DNA of 8,376 nt from Alphaproteobacteria bacterium (lineage in GTDB: Bacteria > Pseudomonadota > Alphaproteobacteria > Caulobacterales > Parvularculaceae): positions 1 through 8,376 of the forward strand of contig JAUIEG010000096.1 of the NCBI GenBank assembly GCA_030428745.1. Direction: 5' to 3'. Shown here in pieces: positions 1 to 7,671 of this stretch (positions are counted from its first letter, which is position 1; every line of letters starts with the position of its first letter). A program made the position numbers and the translations under genes. Below the pieces are notes generated by a model. That model saw only the letters and a program-made list of their open reading frames with translations. It was not told where the DNA came from and ran no database searches.

Positions 1-222
1 TTCGCTGCGCAGGCGTTAGCTGTCGGCAAAGAACTTGGTTGGGACGCGTCGAAGGTGAACGTCAATGGCGGGGCCATCGCCATCGGCCACCCCATCGGCG
101 CATCAGGCGCGCGTATTTTGACGACGCTGCTTTATGAGCTGAAACGCTCGGGCAAGTCGAAAGGCCTCGCAACGCTCTGCATCGGCGGCGGCATGGGAGT
201 CGCGCTCTGCGTGGAGCGTTAA
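1..222 (+). CDS. phaA: acetyl-CoA acetyltransferase (beta-ketothiolase), C-terminal 73 residues, 5' end outside window
   Basis: The frame is open from base 1 and ends at TAA 220-222. The enzyme condenses two acetyl-CoA into acetoacetyl-CoA in the cytoplasm, the first step of polyhydroxybutyrate synthesis. The visible part carries both C-terminal thiolase active-site blocks. One is NVNGGAIAIGHPIGASGAR, with the catalytic His at residue 30 of the fragment. The other is LCIGGGMGVALCVER, with the catalytic Cys at residue 60. The N-terminal half with the acyl-accepting Cys is not in the window. phaB follows after 57 nt with no terminator between, so the two are probably one transcript, and this pairing is why phaA is preferred over a fatty-acid degradation thiolase. 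An atoB-type name would describe the same reaction. Confidence 0.9.
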   Translation, partial: FAAQALAVGKELGWDASKVNVNGGAIAIGHPIGASGARILTTLLYELKRSGKSKGLATLCIGGGMGVALCVER

Positions 223-279
223 AGTCGGGCTGATGAGTTGCGTAAAGCGTAGGGTGGAAACAAACCGGGAGAAAACATC

Positions 280-1005
280 ATGGGCAGAAATGCAATTGTC
301 ACCGGCGGCACGCGCGGCATAGGCCGCGCCATTTGCCTCGCCTTGAAGGAAAAGGGTTGCACTGTCGCGGCGACCTATGCGGGCAATGATGAGGCGGCGG
401 CGAAGTTCAAGGACGAAACCGGCGTCAACGTCTTCAAGTGGGATGTGGGCGACTATGAGGCCTGCAAGGCGGGCGTTGCGGAAATCGAAGCGGCGCAAGG
501 TCCCACTGACATTCTCGTCAACAATGCGGGCATTACGCGCGACGGCATGTTTCACAAGGTTGGTCCTGAACAATGGAGCCAGGTGATCCGCGCCGATCTC
601 GATAGCGTCTTCAACATGTCGCACCAGGTCTTTCCCGGCATGCGCGAGCGCGGCTTCGGGCGCATCGTCAACATTTCTTCGATCAACGGCCAGAAAGGCC
701 AGATGGGCCAGACAAATTATTCCGCGGCGAAGGCGGGCATGATCGGGTTCACGCGCGCGCTGGCGCAGGAAGGCGCGTTCAAGGGTGTGACCGTGAATGC
801 GGTCGCGCCGGGCTACATCGCCACCGAGATGGTGTCTGCGATGCCGGAAGACGCGCTGAAAAAAATCGCCGCGCAGATTCCTGTGGGCCGGCTAGGTGAA
901 GCGGCGGAGATTGGCGATTGCGTGGCTTTCCTCGCCGATGACAAGGCGGGCTTTATCACTGGCGCTGTGCTGACGGCCAATGGCGGTCAGTATATCGCTG
1001 CTTAA
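280..1005 (+). CDS. phaB: acetoacetyl-CoA reductase (NADPH-dependent SDR), PhaB
   Basis: This 241-residue protein reduces acetoacetyl-CoA to (R)-3-hydroxybutyryl-CoA, the second step from acetyl-CoA to polyhydroxybutyrate. It is a classical short-chain dehydrogenase. The nucleotide-binding TGGTRGIG lies at residues 8-15 and NNAG at 81-84. The catalytic Asn is probably 112, Ser is 134, and Tyr147 and Lys151 form the YxxxK motif. The stretch NISSINGQKGQMGQTNY (131-147) and PGYIATEM (177-184) are typical of PhaB rather than FabG, as is the length. The start is supported by GGGAGA at 267-272, seven bases upstream. It lies directly behind the thiolase, so the pair probably forms a phaAB operon. 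A phaC synthase or phaR is not visible here. FabG-type ketoacyl-ACP reductase is the alternative but is less likely given the motif and neighbour. Confidence 0.94.
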   Translation: MGRNAIVTGGTRGIGRAICLALKEKGCTVAATYAGNDEAAAKFKDETGVNVFKWDVGDYEACKAGVAEIEAAQGPTDILVNNAGITRDGMFHKVGPEQWSQVIRADLDSVFNMSHQVFPGMRERGFGRIVNISSINGQKGQMGQTNYSAAKAGMIGFTRALAQEGAFKGVTVNAVAPGYIATEMVSAMPEDALKKIAAQIPVGRLGEAAEIGDCVAFLADDKAGFITGAVLTANGGQYIAA

Positions 1006-1028
1006 AAGGCGTAAGTCTTTGATTTATC

Positions 1029-1071
1029 AAAAGGCTCCGGGGGCAGAAAATTGCCGCCGGGGCCCTTTTTT
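1029..1071 (+). terminator. intrinsic terminator of phaAB
   Basis: A 13-base left arm (1033-1045) pairs with a right arm (1052-1064) across the six-base loop GAAAAT, with one G-T wobble and one G-G mismatch. Six T residues follow at 1066-1071, and a short A run precedes the stem. It starts 24 nt after the phaB stop, so it most likely ends the phaAB transcript. Confidence 0.88.
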
Positions 1072-1135
1072 CACCAAAATCCTCAGCTAGGTTTCGCCCA
1101 TGATCAAGACGGGCCCCGGCCGGGGCGGCTTTCGG

Positions 1136-1996
1136 ATGACGCGGCTTGCCGCTTTTGTCATCGCCCCATTTTTGATGGCGGCGACACTTTTGCCTGCCTC
1201 CGTCGCGCAGGCGCAGGAGGCCCCTATCCTCAAGCTTGCTCAGCGCTCGGACAATCCCTTTGCCGCGCTTGTGGGCAAGCGCCGGGATCGGACAAGCGAT
1301 TATGGTCCGGCGCGCGCGGTGGAGCGCTATGTGCTGGCGAGCGATGACCGGACCTTTCTTTTCGAGGAACGCGGCGCAAGCGCGCGCGTTCAGTTTCTAT
1401 GTTCACCCGAAGACACGCGGCTCGACTGCGTTCTCGACGCCGCTGGTCCGGCGCCGGAAATATATCTGCTAAGCGCAACCCGCGGCCCGCGGGGCGACGT
1501 CATTTACAAAACCGATGAGGGCGAGACGTTGTTGCGAATTGCGGCTTATGGCGGCGCCACCGTGTTTTGGCCAGGCGAGTTTCAGGGCGTCGCGGCCTCG
1601 AAATCATTTGGGGACGATCACCCGCTTAAGCTTGTCTTTGAAGAGTACGACGCCGCGCTCCGGCGCGCGCAAGGCGCCTCGGCGCAGATCAGCGCGATTG
1701 TCGGCTCGCCGGTCTTCTTTGACGTCAGCGCGGGCCGCCGCACGAAGGGCGATAATTCGGCGGTCTTGTCAGACGCGGTGCTGACGGCCGCCAAGGGGCT
1801 CGCCATGGTCGCCAATGACGCCACCGGCGCGCGGGTTCTTGCTGAGCGCGTGCGCCGCGTCGCCTTCCTGCCGGGCGCGGCGCCGGGTGTCGCACTCAAT
1901 GGGGCGGTGCTGGAAATCCTCTATGTCCCAAATCAGGGCATTGGCGGGCGGCCCTCCTCGGCGAAAGTCGCCCACTATCTGGAGGAAACCCTCTAG
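1136..1996 (+). CDS. exported protein of unknown function, DUF4908-like
   Basis: Function is not known. From ATG 1136 the protein has 286 residues; an in-frame ATG at 1100 would add 12. I prefer 1136 because it places a basic-hydrophobic signal peptide (MTRLAAFVIAPFLMAATLL) right at the N-terminus, with cleavage likely after VAQA. Neither start has a good ribosome-binding site, so this remains open. The mature part shows ERYVLASDDRTFLF, then a Cys pair nine residues apart (FLC...DC) that could form a disulfide. Next comes GPRGDVIYKTDEGETLLR followed by a GGATVFWPG block, which I recall as characteristic of DUF4908 in alphaproteobacteria; this was not checked by search. No membrane segment follows the signal, so a periplasmic location is inferred. 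It stands between the phaAB terminator and another small exported protein 84 nt downstream, with which it may share a transcript. Confidence 0.8.
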   Translation: MTRLAAFVIAPFLMAATLLPASVAQAQEAPILKLAQRSDNPFAALVGKRRDRTSDYGPARAVERYVLASDDRTFLFEERGASARVQFLCSPEDTRLDCVLDAAGPAPEIYLLSATRGPRGDVIYKTDEGETLLRIAAYGGATVFWPGEFQGVAASKSFGDDHPLKLVFEEYDAALRRAQGASAQISAIVGSPVFFDVSAGRRTKGDNSAVLSDAVLTAAKGLAMVANDATGARVLAERVRRVAFLPGAAPGVALNGAVLEILYVPNQGIGGRPSSAKVAHYLEETL

Positions 1997-2063
1997 AAGG
2001 GCCCGTTTTCCTGCATTTTCTTTATGAATTTCGCAGTTTTCTGTCTTAAAACAGCCGCATTGA

Positions 2064-2071
2064 GGGGGGAG
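2064..2071 (+). promoter_or_regulatory. ribosome-binding site fixing the start of the small exported protein
   Basis: The purine run GGGGGGAG ends nine bases before the tandem ATGATG at 2081. This favours 2081 over the in-frame ATG at 2024, which would put 19 extra residues in front of the signal peptide. Confidence 0.6.
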
Positions 2072-2080
2072 ATTACGCCC

Positions 2081-2476
2081 ATGATGCACGCAAAAGGCAT
2101 ATTCCGACCAAGTGTCAGATGCGGGGCCTTGCTGGCCGCCAGCGCCTTTTTATGTGTTGCGCCCACCGTGCTTGCGGCTCAGCCCTTGCGGGAGATACGC
2201 GCCCAGGAAGCCGAGGAAGCCGCGCTTCAGCGCGAGGCGGCCTTTACCGAACAGCTCTGCGGCGTCAATTTCGATGTGTCGATCAATTGGCGCAGCTTTT
2301 CCGATTGGCCTGACGGCAGCGCCGTCGCCCGCGCCTGCGATCGCGGCCTTTCCGAAATCGAAAAAAGCTGCCGCAAGGGTGAAACGCCGCGCGTGACGCG
2401 CTTCGTCTGCACGGGCGATGGCTCGGGCGCCAATTACAGCGGCGGGTCCGTCACCTATGGCGCGAGCCCGCGCTGA
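2081..2476 (+). CDS. small exported four-cysteine protein of unknown function
   Basis: I do not recognise the family. The 131-residue product begins with a clear signal peptide: a basic N-region (MMHAKGIFRPSVR), a hydrophobic core about residues 15-31, and cleavage near VLA-A or LAA-Q (32-33). The mature protein is about 98 residues. It starts with a charged, probably helical stretch rich in Glu and Arg (REIRAQEAEEAALQREAA). It then has four cysteines at 60, 86, 97 and 110, in the contexts LCGVNF, ACDRGL, SCRKG and VCTGDG. An even number of cysteines in an exported protein suggests two disulfides. The tail is Gly/Ser-rich. The ATG is doubled (2081 and 2084). It follows the DUF4908-like gene on the same strand and converges with the marC-family gene, whose stop is nine bases away. 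Confidence 0.75.
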   Translation: MMHAKGIFRPSVRCGALLAASAFLCVAPTVLAAQPLREIRAQEAEEAALQREAAFTEQLCGVNFDVSINWRSFSDWPDGSAVARACDRGLSEIEKSCRKGETPRVTRFVCTGDGSGANYSGGSVTYGASPR

Positions 2477-2487
2477 CTCGCGTTTTT
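2461..2487 (+). terminator. probable intrinsic terminator overlapping the stop codon
   Basis: CGCGAG (2461-2466) pairs perfectly with CTCGCG (2477-2482) and is followed by five T residues (2483-2487). The ten-base loop contains the TGA stop of the small exported protein. The T run also reaches the stop codon of the convergent marC-family gene. The stem is only six base pairs, so strength is uncertain. Confidence 0.5.
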
Positions 2488-3130
2488 AAGCCGCGCTGAT
2501 TTTCTCCAGAATCCCGACCCGAACGCCGTCGAACACATATTGCGTCGATAGCGCCATTAGCATCATGCCGAGGATGCGCGTGATGGCGTTCATGCCGGTG
2601 CGCCCGAGGGCGTCTCCGATGCGGCTCGCAAAAGCCATCATCAACACCGCAATCATCAGCACAATGACCATAGCGGAAAGCGCGGCGCCCTTGTCGATGA
2701 CCGTGGCGCCCGGCCCCATGAGCAGCATGACGGTGGCGATCGCCCCGGGGCCGGCGAGCATGGGGATCGCCAGCGGGAAAAACGCAATATTGTCACGCGC
2801 CGAGGCTTTGGGGCCCGGCGTCTTGGCTTGGGTTTCGGAGTCCGGATCGAAGAACATCCGGAAACCCATGATGAAAAGAATGATGCCCATAGCCGCGCGG
2901 AAGGCGGCGAAGCTGACGCCCAGATGATGCAGCATGGCGTTTCCCGCAAAACCGAACAGCATCAGCAGCCCCACCGAATAGGCCGCCGCCATTAAAGCGA
3001 TGCGCAGCCTTTCACGCGGCATTTCGTTCTTGGTCAGCGACGCGAAAATCGGCGTCACCAGGATGGGATCGATGACGATGAAAAGCGTGACAAAGGCGGT
3101 GGTGAAGACGGGCAAGATGTCCGCAAGCAT
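2486..3130 (-). CDS. MarC/YchE-family inner-membrane protein
   Basis: This 214-residue integral membrane protein is of the usual MarC-family length. Six hydrophobic segments lie at about residues 5-27, 43-65, 72-94, 118-140, 149-170 and 186-205. Family hallmarks seen are the Asp-Pro in the first helix (FIVIDPILVTPIF), a MGFRMF end to helix 3 followed by a polar cytoplasmic or periplasmic loop (95-115), and FPLAIPMLAGPGAIATV (118-134). The family's transport role is unproven. The old link to multiple antibiotic resistance comes from proximity to the mar locus in E. coli and was not borne out, so no resistance function should be assumed. AAAGGAG at 3139-3145 sits eight bases before the ATG. A terminator of the upstream hydrolase gene lies 53 bases away, so this gene probably has its own promoter, which I could not identify. 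Confidence 0.92.
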   Translation of the reverse strand: MLADILPVFTTAFVTLFIVIDPILVTPIFASLTKNEMPRERLRIALMAAAYSVGLLMLFGFAGNAMLHHLGVSFAAFRAAMGIILFIMGFRMFFDPDSETQAKTPGPKASARDNIAFFPLAIPMLAGPGAIATVMLLMGPGATVIDKGAALSAMVIVLMIAVLMMAFASRIGDALGRTGMNAITRILGMMLMALSTQYVFDGVRVGILEKISAA

Positions 3131-3182
3131 GGCGCTGGCTCCTTTGTCCGCCTTCTGCCTCTATGCGTTTGTCAGGGCAAGG

Positions 3183-3207
3183 AAAAAGGCGGCCAAATAG
3201 GCCGCCT
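3183..3207 (-). terminator. intrinsic terminator of the hydrolase gene
   Basis: Read on the minus strand, the stem GGCGGCC (3200-3206) pairs perfectly with GGCCGCC (3188-3194) across a five-base loop. The run of five T residues, seen as A on the plus strand at 3183-3187, follows the stem. It lies 30 bases downstream of the hydrolase stop and separates it from the marC-family gene. Confidence 0.85.
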
Positions 3208-3236
3208 CTATTCACGGGATAAATGCGGGTTCCTGG

Positions 3237-5360
3237 TCAGAAAGGCAGGAAGCCCCAGACCGCAATCCATGCGGCGAGGGCGACGCCCGCGACGCCGGTG
3301 AGGAGAAGGCCGAGGCAGACGCCGATCGGCAACGGCGTCTGCATGCGCGCTTTTGCGGTCAGCCACAAAAGCAACAGCCCGAGCGGCCCTGCAACCAGTC
3401 CGGCAAGCGCGGCGAACTTCGTCCAGCCCGGCAGGCCGGTAAGCAACAGGAGTGCATTTTCTTGCGCCGCCATGGCTGCGCCGGCGGCGATCCCGCCGAT
3501 GGAGGCGGCCCCCGCGAGCGCCGTGAGCCAGGCGATGAGGCGCGCCCCGCCGGTGGGCATAGCGCCCGAACGGTTGATGACGCGCGCGACCGGGGCGAGC
3601 GTATAAACAACGGCGCCGAAGAGGAAGATCACCGCAGCGAGGCCGATCCAGATAACCGGAAGCGCAATGGATTTCTTGTCTTCAGAGAACATGACGGCAA
3701 GGTTTGTGAGACCGTTGGTTGCAAATAGCGGCCCGGAAAATTCCGGCCGCTCCATGCTTTCGGGACAGGTTAGGTCAAGTTCGCCATCGGGGTCATCGTA
3801 GAATTTCGTCAGGAAGTCGCCGGCGCACTCAACCGAGCGCGTTGGTCCATGGCCCGCATAGGGGAACTCCACATAAGTTCCGTTAGTAAATCCGGGGACA
3901 ATGATTTCCGCGAGCGGCGGCGGTGTAATCGGGTCCATGACGCCTTCCACAAGCAGGGTGCGGATATCCGTTTTCACCGGCAGGTAGTCTTCGGCGGGCC
4001 GCGGGTCGAGGCCATAGCGCTTGCAAATTTTCGCCTGTTCGTCGGCGAGCGAGGGGTCGCCGAAGATCATCGACAGAACAGGATGATCAATCCCGTCTTG
4101 TTCAAATGATTTGCGGACGCCGGGGGCCCAGCCGTCATTGCAGGCAATGGCGTTGTACATGCCCTGGCTGATGTCGAATCCGTCGCCCCCGCCGCCAGCG
4201 GTGGCGACGCGCAGCGCATCATAATTTTCTTCTTCCACCATGCGCGTCAGCGCCGAAATGAAGGCCGGAAGCGACGGGTAATTTTTTTGTTCGTAAAAGA
4301 GCGAGAAGGGAGCGCCGCCGATCAGGTCGTGAAAGAAATAGGCCTTTCCGCTCGGGAAAAGCTCCTTGTCGATGGCGTCGAGTTCGATGGGGTTCGCCGC
4401 AACTTTCTTGATCGCGTTTTTGTAGCGCGCCACAAGGTCGGGAAAATCGCGCGCGCAGGCGCTGTCTTCCTTGCAGGCGTCTTCAAGTATTGTCAGCACA
4501 CGGTCGTAATGGCGTGCGATATGAAAGAACGTAACATCCTGTTGCAAGGGAACAATGGCGTCGATCACCGCGGCGCGAATGCCTGCGGGATCTTCTTTCA
4601 GATAGGCCTGACCGAGGATTGAGCCATAGGAAATGCCCCACACATTCCACTGATCGAAGCCGAGCGCCTGACGCAAGGCATGGACGTCACGGGCGTTTTC
4701 GATGGTGTTATAGCCGGAGAGATCGACGCGTGCAGCCTTGGCCTTGGCGAAGCAGGCCTCCATCGCTTTGAGGCTCGCTTCCTGATAGGCGCTCCAGTCG
4801 GGCGTGTTCGCCGCGGACGGGTCGAAGAGACCGTAATCCTGGCAGAAATCCGCCGACCAGCCGATGCCGCGCTGCTCAAGAATATATAGATCGCGTGCAT
4901 CGCGGATGCCGTGATCCTTGAACCGCGTGACATAGCCTTGCGCTTTCGCGCCGGGGCCGCCGGTCAGGTAGATGATCGGGTCTTCGCGTTTTTTCCATTC
5001 GCCCTTTTCTGCTGTGTTCCAGTCATCGGGCTTGCGCGCATGCAGTTTGACCACATGCAGCTCAATCATGCGCGAGCGGGCTTTCTCGCGGTTTTCGGGA
5101 ACTTCAAAAAGGCTGCAGGAAATCTCGCCCCCTTTGTAATCCACTTCGCCTTTGAAGGGGCAAACGATGGGGCGCATGCTGAATGAATCGCGCGCGAAAA
5201 GATCGGTAGTTTCAGCTTCGACAGGCGCGGCCTCGGATGTTGCGCTTTCCGCGCTAACGCCGATGTCTCCCGCCGGCTGCGCGTCTTGCGCGAGAGCCGC
5301 TGTCGTAACGGTGAAAAAAGAAAGAAACGCTGTCTGCGCTGCGCGCAAGATTGTTGTCAT
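3237..5360 (-). CDS. secreted S33-type alpha/beta-hydrolase (aminopeptidase-like) with C-terminal four-helix membrane domain
   Basis: The product has 707 residues from ATG 5360. A signal peptide (1-24) ends in AALA before QDAQ, followed by an acidic Ala/Glu-rich linker to about 55. The catalytic part (about 60-540) resembles tripeptidyl/prolyl aminopeptidases of family S33. TGGPG (133-137) forms the oxyanion region and EQRGIGWS lies at 162-169. GISYG carries the nucleophile Ser244, Asp476 sits in VEGVMDPITPP and His504 in YAGHGP; 465-535 fits a TAP-like C-terminal domain. Ten cysteines precede the membrane part, so five disulfides are possible. Residues 565-590, 607-632, 647-669 and 678-703 are hydrophobic and predict four membrane helices, which is unusual for this family. 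A periplasmic enzyme tethered to the inner membrane, acting on peptides or small esters/amides, is inferred. An upstream in-frame ATG (5504) is rejected because it lies beyond the promoter candidate and the groEL terminator. Confidence 0.88.
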   Translation of the reverse strand: MTTILRAAQTAFLSFFTVTTAALAQDAQPAGDIGVSAESATSEAAPVEAETTDLFARDSFSMRPIVCPFKGEVDYKGGEISCSLFEVPENREKARSRMIELHVVKLHARKPDDWNTAEKGEWKKREDPIIYLTGGPGAKAQGYVTRFKDHGIRDARDLYILEQRGIGWSADFCQDYGLFDPSAANTPDWSAYQEASLKAMEACFAKAKAARVDLSGYNTIENARDVHALRQALGFDQWNVWGISYGSILGQAYLKEDPAGIRAAVIDAIVPLQQDVTFFHIARHYDRVLTILEDACKEDSACARDFPDLVARYKNAIKKVAANPIELDAIDKELFPSGKAYFFHDLIGGAPFSLFYEQKNYPSLPAFISALTRMVEEENYDALRVATAGGGGDGFDISQGMYNAIACNDGWAPGVRKSFEQDGIDHPVLSMIFGDPSLADEQAKICKRYGLDPRPAEDYLPVKTDIRTLLVEGVMDPITPPPLAEIIVPGFTNGTYVEFPYAGHGPTRSVECAGDFLTKFYDDPDGELDLTCPESMERPEFSGPLFATNGLTNLAVMFSEDKKSIALPVIWIGLAAVIFLFGAVVYTLAPVARVINRSGAMPTGGARLIAWLTALAGAASIGGIAAGAAMAAQENALLLLTGLPGWTKFAALAGLVAGPLGLLLLWLTAKARMQTPLPIGVCLGLLLTGVAGVALAAWIAVWGFLPF

Positions 5361-5389
5361 ATCAGCCCCGCCTTGAATGCCCCGCCGGG

Positions 5390-5417
5390 AGACTAGCAAA
5401 TAGGGGGCGGCGCGCAA
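5390..5417 (-). promoter_or_regulatory. candidate sigma70-type promoter of the hydrolase gene
   Basis: On the minus strand, TTGCGC (5412-5417) and TAGTCT (5390-5395) are separated by 16 bases. The expected start of transcription is near 5383, giving a leader of about 23 bases before ATG 5360, with AAGG ten bases in front of the ATG. The match to consensus is moderate. Alphaproteobacterial housekeeping promoters often keep only the first TTG and a loose -10. Confidence 0.4.
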
Positions 5418-5434
5418 TGACGGCGCCTGAAATT

Positions 5435-5447
5435 CCCGTTTAACGGG
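5435..5447. repeat. 13-bp palindrome upstream of the hydrolase promoter, possible operator
   Basis: CCCGTT and AACGGG form a perfect inverted repeat around a single central T. It lies 17 bp upstream of the candidate -35 box of the hydrolase gene and 15 bp from the groEL terminator. Its size and position would suit a dimeric regulator, but no regulator is encoded nearby, so function is a guess. Confidence 0.4.
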
Positions 5448-5461
5448 TATAGTTGCGCTGC

Positions 5462-5493
5462 AAAAAAGGCGGCCCTTGTGGGGCCGCCTTTTT
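5462..5493 (-). terminator. intrinsic terminator of groESL
   Basis: A perfect eight-base stem (GGCGGCCC 5468-5475, GGGCCGCC 5481-5488) has a five-base loop. It is flanked by A residues on the left and T residues on the right, so it can act in both directions. On the minus strand it ends groESL about 120 bases after the groEL stop. On the plus strand nothing enters it. Confidence 0.88.
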
Positions 5494-5544
5494 CTACGCA
5501 ACAAAATTTTCAGCCGGTTGGCTGGGCTTACATCATGCCGCCCC

Positions 5545-5569
5545 TCCGGATCGGCGCTGCCGATCCGGA
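5545..5569. repeat. perfect 11-bp inverted repeat downstream of groEL
   Basis: TCCGGATCGGC (5545-5555) and GCCGATCCGGA (5559-5569) pair completely across a three-base loop. There is no T run after it on either strand, so it is not a standard intrinsic terminator. It may protect the 3' end of groESL mRNA, or be the core of a REP-like repeat. Confidence 0.75.
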
Positions 5570-5600
5570 CGATTGCTCATGATGGGCGGCTTTTCGATGC

Positions 5601-5615
5601 AATTGGCTTCGCCAA

Positions 5616-5617
<2 letters not shown>
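5601..5617. repeat. perfect 7-bp inverted repeat touching the groEL stop codon
   Basis: AATTGGC (5601-5607) and GCCAATT (5611-5617) pair across a three-base loop. The right arm includes two bases of the groEL TAA codon. It belongs to the same 72-bp segment as the larger hairpin at 5545-5569. Confidence 0.6.
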
Positions 5618-7271
<1,654 letters not shown>

Positions 7272-7305
7272 TGATGCTTCTCCTTAAAACTCTTTTCAGA
7301 TGGGG

Positions 7306-7593
7306 TTAGTCGATGATCCCGAGGATGTCCGACTCCTTCATGATCAGGAGCTCCTCACCGTCAATTTTCACTTCCGATCCGGACCATTTGCCGAAAAGGA
7401 TCTTGTCGCCCGACTTCACGTCGAGGGGGATCAGTTCATTGTCGTCGCCGCGCGCGCCTGTGCCGCAAGCGACCACTTCGCCCTGCTGGGGCTTTTCCTT
7501 GGCGGAGTCGGGGATGATAATGCCGCCCGCGGTTTTCTGGTCTTCTTCGATGCGGCGGACCAGCACGCGGTCATGGAGAGGCCGAAAAGCCAT
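7306..7593 (-). CDS. groES: co-chaperonin GroES (Hsp10)
   Basis: This 95-residue protein is the heptameric lid of the GroEL folding chamber. It begins MAFRPLHDRVLVRRIEE. The mobile loop that contacts GroEL covers about residues 17-32 and contains the GGIII motif (23-27) followed by PDSAKEKPQQGEV. The family-typical GDKILFGKWSG (62-72) and the end ESDILGIID are present. The length is normal for the family. An AGGGAG-type ribosome-binding site (7603-7608) lies nine bases before the ATG. It is the first gene of the groESL operon, with a leader of about 100 bases that holds CIRCE sequence and a second hairpin. Confidence 0.99.
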   Translation of the reverse strand: MAFRPLHDRVLVRRIEEDQKTAGGIIIPDSAKEKPQQGEVVACGTGARGDDNELIPLDVKSGDKILFGKWSGSEVKIDGEELLIMKESDILGIID

Positions 7594-7648
7594 GATAGAG
7601 GTCTCCCTAGGCTGTGTTTTTCAATAAAAACAACATGTTAATCAGATA

Positions 7649-7671
7649 AACAGGCGCTGAACGCGCCTGTT
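7649..7671 (-). promoter_or_regulatory. 9-bp inverted repeat in the groESL leader, abutting CIRCE
   Basis: AACAGGCGC (7649-7657) and GCGCCTGTT (7663-7671) pair perfectly across a five-base loop. The outer two bases are shared with the CIRCE element. In the mRNA it would form a strong stem right after the CIRCE hairpin, followed by the short U-rich TTTATC. It could stabilise the 5' end, act as a weak attenuator or extend the operator. Only the structure is seen. Confidence 0.6.

Noticed and set aside
103..624. 173-residue minus-strand frame across phaA and phaB
   Set aside because: It covers two confidently identified plus-strand genes and their spacer, and shows no family motifs.
1975..2020. 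Possible terminator between the two exported-protein genes
   Set aside because: Only a four-base-pair stem (CCCT/AGGG) and interrupted T residues are present, too weak to call.
2024..2080. Upstream start for the four-cysteine protein
   Set aside because: The strong ribosome-binding site at 2064-2071 and the signal peptide favour ATG 2081.
2565..2927. 120-residue plus-strand frame opposite the marC-family gene
   Set aside because: It is an antisense shadow; the minus frame has clear MarC motifs, helices and a ribosome-binding site.
5361..5504. 48-residue N-terminal extension of the hydrolase
   Set aside because: It would begin upstream of the promoter candidate and within the groEL terminator region, and would bury the signal peptide.
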